Origin: Candidatus Bathyarchaeia archaeon
GTDB lineage: Archaea > Thermoproteota > Bathyarchaeia > Bathyarchaeales > Bathycorpusculaceae
Reading direction: 5' to 3'
NCBI GenBank assembly: GCA_041447175.1
Contig: CP166960.1
Location: 1,263,507-1,327,506 of the forward strand
DNA length: 64,000 nucleotides
In this document: positions 60,374-64,000 of the stretch, in pieces
How positions within the stretch are numbered: the first letter of the stretch is position 1
Layout of the letters: every line of letters starts with the position of its first letter
Translations under genes and position numbers: made by a program
Notes under the pieces: generated by a model
Told to the model about the DNA's origin: nothing
Database searches by the model: none
The model's input: the letters and a program-made list of their open reading frames with translations, nothing else

Positions 60374-61162
60374 TTAAACTAAAGCGCCAGTCAACGCGCA
60401 GCCACACTCGCAAACTTCTCTTTGCGCAGGCAACGCGGCAACTGCGTCCACAATTATTTTTTTGACTTTTTCCACGTTTGCACGCATTGTAGAAACGATT
60501 TCTTCTGTGCTGACAGGGTGGTCTTTCCAGCAGTCATAATCAGTAATCATCGCGGTGGAAGCATAGCAGAGTTCGGCTTCGCGGGCGAGAACACATTCAG
60601 GGACCATAGTCATGCCCACCACATCGGCGCCCCACATTTGAAACATCCGCGACTCTGCTTTTGTTGAGAACCGTGGACCTTCAATGCAAATGTAGGTTCC
60701 TGTTGGATGCGCAGTGATGCCTGCTTTTTCCGCCACTGCAAGTAGGGTTTTTCGTATCTCGGGGCACATGGGCTCAGCGACCGAAATGTGGCAGACCTTA
60801 TCCTGCGTGTAAAATGACTGCTCCCGTTTGGTGGTTCGGTCAATGAATTGGTCAACAAACGCCAACTCGCCGGGTTTGTATTCTTCTCGCAGAGAACCCA
60901 CAGTGGAGACCGCTAAGACCCGTGTGACGCCCAGCTTTTTGAAGGCGCATATGTTGGCGCGGCTGTTCACGTCGGTGGGACGGATGGTGTGTTTGCGTCC
61001 GTGACGTGCTAAAAACGCCACTTTCTTGCCTGCTAACTCGCCGACAGTAAACGAGTCCGAAGGGGCACCGTAAGGAGTGTTAATTTCTACTTCTTGGATG
61101 TTTTTGAGTAAATTGGGGTCGTAAAGACCTGTTCCTCCGATAATTCCGATTTCGGCTTGCAT
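60374..61162 (-). CDS. mtnP: S-methyl-5'-thioadenosine phosphorylase
   Basis: About 262 residues of the PNP/MTAP fold: IGIIGGTGLYDPNLL, FLARHGRKHTIRPTDVNSRAN, CIEGPRFSTKAESRMFQMWG, VVGMTMVPECVLAREAELCY. It splits MTA into adenine and methylthioribose-1-phosphate, disposing of the by-product of polyamine and diphthamide-type synthesis. Four Cys near the end (VCECGC) could form disulfides or a metal site. The ATG at 61162 was chosen by family start. The pair with apt is consistent with a complete adenine salvage. Confidence 0.93.
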   Translation of the reverse strand: MQAEIGIIGGTGLYDPNLLKNIQEVEINTPYGAPSDSFTVGELAGKKVAFLARHGRKHTIRPTDVNSRANICAFKKLGVTRVLAVSTVGSLREEYKPGELAFVDQFIDRTTKREQSFYTQDKVCHISVAEPMCPEIRKTLLAVAEKAGITAHPTGTYICIEGPRFSTKAESRMFQMWGADVVGMTMVPECVLAREAELCYASTAMITDYDCWKDHPVSTEEIVSTMRANVEKVKKIIVDAVAALPAQREVCECGCALTGALV

Positions 61163-61300
61163 GAGACCGTACTTCGGTGGTTTGACCTTATAAAAATAGC
61201 GACCGAAAAAACAGTCAAAACAGAATTCCAACACATCAACAGTACAGAAACAAGAACAGTTGTTAATTATTTGCCATAGTAAAGGAAAAGGGGTTTAGGC

Positions 61301-62272
61301 TTACGGCCTGATTTCTTTTCGCAAGAAAAGAATGTAAGATGCAATGAAGCACACAACCATGCCAACTGTTATTGCAGTGAATTGGGGCCAACTTGCTTCT
61401 ATGCCCTGATTCGGGTTAAAGGAGCTTAAGGGGCTTACATAAACCGAGTACCCGCTTAAGATAATGCTGCAAGCAGAACTGTAAAGGTAAGACGGCGAAA
61501 TGCTCTGGATTGCATTTTGCAGAGACGATCTTTGCTCTATTCTTTGCATGTACAACTGCGTTTGGCTCTGGTCAAACTGACCGCTACTTGAGGTCACGAA
61601 CTGAATTTGCTGTATGGGAACAATTGCGTTAGCTATGAATGAAGCCAGAATGGTTATGACAAATAAGAAAAATATCCAAGTGAAAACAGTTGTCACCATG
61701 GCAGTTGTTGTTTTCTTAAAAACGGTCGAGAACAGAAGGCTTAGAGCAAGCCAAAACCCAAGGTAGAGAATAGTAAGCAAGGTAAATGCAATAATGCGGG
61801 AAACTTCAGCGGCAGTTGGTCCAAAGCCTACAATGGGAATTGCTAAACCAACCATTATGCCGACCGTGCTCACCGCCATAAGAGAAAGCGCGGAAATTCC
61901 AGCTAAAAATTTGCCGTTTACTACGGCATCACGGTATATAGGTTGGGTCAGAAGAACGGATAGGCTGCCACTTGAACGCTCCTTGTTGATTGCATCAAAG
62001 CCTAAAGCTAAACCGATAACGGGACCAAAATACATCATGAGATACGTGAAGGGTAAACCAGCGAAGGCACTGGTAAATATCGAGAGAAAGTTTGCTCCTC
62101 CAAAACTTACGCTGCTTATTGCGCCTTGGCTCATGTTAGTTTTGATGGAGGTGGCACCCTGATAGGCAGACATCGTGGCTAAGGCAAGGATGAGAACGAA
62201 AAGGATTATGAAACGTTTACTTCCTAAATGGTCGGCAAGTTCCTTTTTGAAAACGGTAACAAAATTTGCCAT
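61301..62272 (-). CDS. ABC-2 type permease (NosY-like)
   Basis: 323 residues. An entry helix (FVTVFKKELADHLGSKRF) and about six membrane segments are seen. INKERSSGSLSVLLTQPIYRD is the signature of the ABC-2/NosY permeases. A large loop (about residues 210-275) lies outside. It works with the ATPase whose stop overlaps its start by one base. The substrate is unknown. Confidence 0.9.
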   Translation of the reverse strand: MANFVTVFKKELADHLGSKRFIILFVLILALATMSAYQGATSIKTNMSQGAISSVSFGGANFLSIFTSAFAGLPFTYLMMYFGPVIGLALGFDAINKERSSGSLSVLLTQPIYRDAVVNGKFLAGISALSLMAVSTVGIMVGLAIPIVGFGPTAAEVSRIIAFTLLTILYLGFWLALSLLFSTVFKKTTTAMVTTVFTWIFFLFVITILASFIANAIVPIQQIQFVTSSSGQFDQSQTQLYMQRIEQRSSLQNAIQSISPSYLYSSACSIILSGYSVYVSPLSSFNPNQGIEASWPQFTAITVGMVVCFIASYILFLRKEIRP

Positions 62273-63210
62273 TAATCACCCTCCTCGTAGTAACGCAAGA
62301 AAATTTCCTCCAAACTATGCTCTTTGGGCTTCATAAGCAGAATAGTGGATTTATGTTTGGTTATTGTTTCAGATATTTCTCGAGCTTGGTTTTTCTCCAT
62401 ATGCACGTACAGCCGACTGTTTTCCTGAGTGACGGAAGTTACTCCGCTGATGTTTTCGATTTCTTTTACCAACTCCGCGGGAGTTTCTGTTAACTCAAAC
62501 TCTAAGATGGAGTTATTGACTGCACCAAGTTTACTGGACAAGTTTTCTATGGTATCGTCGGCGATGAGTTTTCCTCTGCGAATGATGAGAACACGTTGAC
62601 AAGTCTGTTGCACGTCATGAAGCAGATGAGAAGAAAGCATTATGGTAATCCCATGTTCCTTGTTAAGCTTGATTAACATATCCCGAACTTCTTTAGTTCC
62701 TTTAGGGTCTAAACCTATTGTGGGTTCATCAAAAAAAGCGACCTTAGGCTGCTTAACCAACACTTCAGCGATACCTAAACGTTGCTTCATGCCTCTAGAA
62801 AACTTTTCCACCTTTGTATCTGCCCACTGCGTTAACCCAACGGCGTCAATAAGCTCTTTGATGCGGTTTTCTCGCTCTAAACTGGGCACGTCATTTAATT
62901 GGCAGATATACCGTAGGTTTTGTTTTGCTGTTAGGTCCTCGTAGTAACCTGCACCTTCGGGCAAAAGCCCCGCAACAGTGCGGACTTTTCGAGAGTCTTT
63001 TATGATGTCGTAGCCTGCGACGACTGCCGTTCCTGAAGTGGGAAGGGAAAGCCCCATCAGCATCAGGAGGGTGGTGGTTTTTCCAGCGCCGTTTTGCCCC
63101 AAAAACCCTAAGAGTTCGCCCTTGTTGATGGTTAAATTTAGGTTGCTTACAGCTTTGAAGGAGCCGTATTGTTTTGTTAGGTGCTGAATGTCGATTATGG
63201 ATTCAGGCAC
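62272..63210 (-). CDS. ABC transporter ATPase of the NEW3-associated exporter
   Basis: 312 residues: Walker A GQNGAGKTTTLLM, Q-loop LLPEGAGYYEDL, signature FSRGMKQRLG, Walker B VAFFDEPTIGLDP and switch HLLHDVQQ. The C-terminal extension is typical for ABC-2 exporters. It sits between the NEW3-domain gene (2 bp before) and the permease, so all three form one complex-encoding operon. Confidence 0.94.
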   Translation of the reverse strand: MPESIIDIQHLTKQYGSFKAVSNLNLTINKGELLGFLGQNGAGKTTTLLMLMGLSLPTSGTAVVAGYDIIKDSRKVRTVAGLLPEGAGYYEDLTAKQNLRYICQLNDVPSLERENRIKELIDAVGLTQWADTKVEKFSRGMKQRLGIAEVLVKQPKVAFFDEPTIGLDPKGTKEVRDMLIKLNKEHGITIMLSSHLLHDVQQTCQRVLIIRRGKLIADDTIENLSSKLGAVNNSILEFELTETPAELVKEIENISGVTSVTQENSRLYVHMEKNQAREISETITKHKSTILLMKPKEHSLEEIFLRYYEEGD

Positions 63211-63212
63211 TA

Positions 63213-64000
63213 CTATCTCCTCTTAAACTTCCAGAACACCACTACAAGAATCGTGATGAATAAACCTGCTACGCCAACGCCGATTAAGCCCCATGAAGTT
63301 GAAGCCGAAACCGTAACACGCACTTGACCAGGGTTAGAACCCATTTCAATACTATCACCTTTCACGCTAACCATGTAATCGCCTGCAACAGCGTTTTCTG
63401 GGGCGGTTATGCCAACGTTAAACGTAGCTGCATCTCTTGCTCGAACTACATCTACTTGCGAAGGTGTAACAGTATAAGACCACCCGTCTGGAAGGGTAAC
63501 ATTAACCACCACGTCTGTTAGAGGCGTATAGCCAACATTGGTCACCGTTGCTGTAAATGACGCGGTTTCGCCACTGGTTGCGCTGAGCAGATAGGTGGAC
63601 AGGGATAAATCTACGCGGTAGGAGCCGATTACGGTGGTTGTGAGGTTTGTTTCACCCAGCACTATGCCGCCTTCCGATTTAATCTGGACTGGAAGCAGGT
63701 AGGTGTCAAGGTTGACGGTACTTGGGGGTGTCACTTGCAGAGAGAATTCGCTGGTGTTGCTTGCGTACAGAAAGAGTCTAGTCACCTCGACGTCGCCCAG
63801 TCTAAAAACGGCTTTCCAGTTCGGAGGGGAATCAACCGACAGAAACAGAAGGCGGTCGGTGGTGCCCAAGTTTGAAACTGAAAGTGGGTACACTACGGAG
63901 TTTCCTGCTTCAACCGCAACTTCGGGAAGTTTGGATGTTAGAATGATTTCGTTGGGGGTTTCTGTTAAAGCCACCGTTAAGGGTAGGGAGTCGGTTATGT
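63213..64000 (-). CDS. NEW3-domain membrane-anchored protein, partial (cut by window end)
   Basis: The frame remains open to the window edge, so the N-terminus and probable signal peptide are missing. Two or three Ig-like repeats are seen: VEAGNSVVYPLSVSNLG, WKAVFRLGDVEV, ATSGETASFTATVTNVGYTPL and VVNVTLPDGWSYTVTPSQVD, like NPCBM-associated NEW3 domains. A C-terminal helix (WGLIGVGVAGLFITILVVVFW) ends in KFKRR. Such proteins often come before ABC-2 exporters in archaea and may receive or present the exported compound outside the cell. Confidence 0.85.
   Translation of the reverse strand, partial: ITDSLPLTVALTETPNEIILTSKLPEVAVEAGNSVVYPLSVSNLGTTDRLLFLSVDSPPNWKAVFRLGDVEVTRLFLYASNTSEFSLQVTPPSTVNLDTYLLPVQIKSEGGIVLGETNLTTTVIGSYRVDLSLSTYLLSATSGETASFTATVTNVGYTPLTDVVVNVTLPDGWSYTVTPSQVDVVRARDAATFNVGITAPENAVAGDYMVSVKGDSIEMGSNPGQVRVTVSASTSWGLIGVGVAGLFITILVVVFWKFKRR

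Noticed and set aside
1-64000. CRISPR arrays, transposases and integrases
   Set aside because: No regularly spaced repeats and no transposase or integrase motifs were seen on either strand.

Overview
The window looks like a chromosomal stretch of an archaeon, most likely a Bathyarchaeia-like member of the TACK group; the lineage is an inference from gene style, not a database result. The archaeal signs are a Rad50 with a zinc hook, an archaeal ATP-dependent DNA ligase, archaeal IleRS and MetRS, TATA-box promoters followed by very short leaders, an eL22 ribosomal protein, a NikR regulator, a box C/D-type guide RNA, and many secreted proteins with an IPEF-like, membrane-helix, basic-residue tail. 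TTG and GTG starts are common.

Layout. 1-5.5 kb: Rad50 end, an orphan gene between 12-bp repeats, a VapBC pair with a palindromic operator, a methyltransferase/FAH pair, a channel-like membrane protein and eL22. 5.5-6.6 kb is dense in non-coding elements: a predicted C/D sRNA, an element with a second copy at 34.5 kb, a 41-codon Cys-rich gene and a strong hairpin with a T-tract. 6.7-11.6 kb: DNA ligase, a metal P-type ATPase and class II fructose-1,6-bisphosphatase. 11.8-16.6 kb: a frameshifted nuclease-like gene, a frameshifted site-2 protease with CBS domains and a glutamic (G1) peptidase. 16.7-23.1 kb: YkgJ and Rieske proteins, IleRS, then tRNA-Ala(CGC) followed by a small accessory island holding a PD-(D/E)XK-like gene and a CD-NTase-like gene that has lost catalytic aspartates.

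23-41 kb: a histidine kinase, a GNAT/unknown/HExxH operon, glucan phosphorylase, a CDF transporter, a flippase-like protein, a pilin-like gene remnant, an ABC exporter, a pyruvate kinase-phosphoglycerate mutase operon, NadA and NikR. 41-46.4 kb: cell-surface genes (Ig-like/tail protein, 8-repeat propeller, NosD-like beta-helix). 46.4-54.5 kb: DUF1893, thioredoxin, an FAD oxidoreductase, PHP, MetRS and a B12-type radical SAM enzyme. 54.5-59.5 kb: a 16-repeat propeller and two divergent zinc-ribbon membrane proteins. 59.5-64 kb: cytochrome b5-like protein, an MTA phosphorylase-adenine phosphoribosyltransferase salvage operon, and an ABC-2 exporter with a NEW3-domain partner cut by the window edge.

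Together the genes describe central carbon handling (glucan to pyruvate, FBPase), NAD and adenine salvage, translation and a rich surface proteome. The least explained material is the RNA-like region at 5.5-6.6 kb with its second copy at 34.5 kb, and the degenerate CD-NTase island beside tRNA-Ala.
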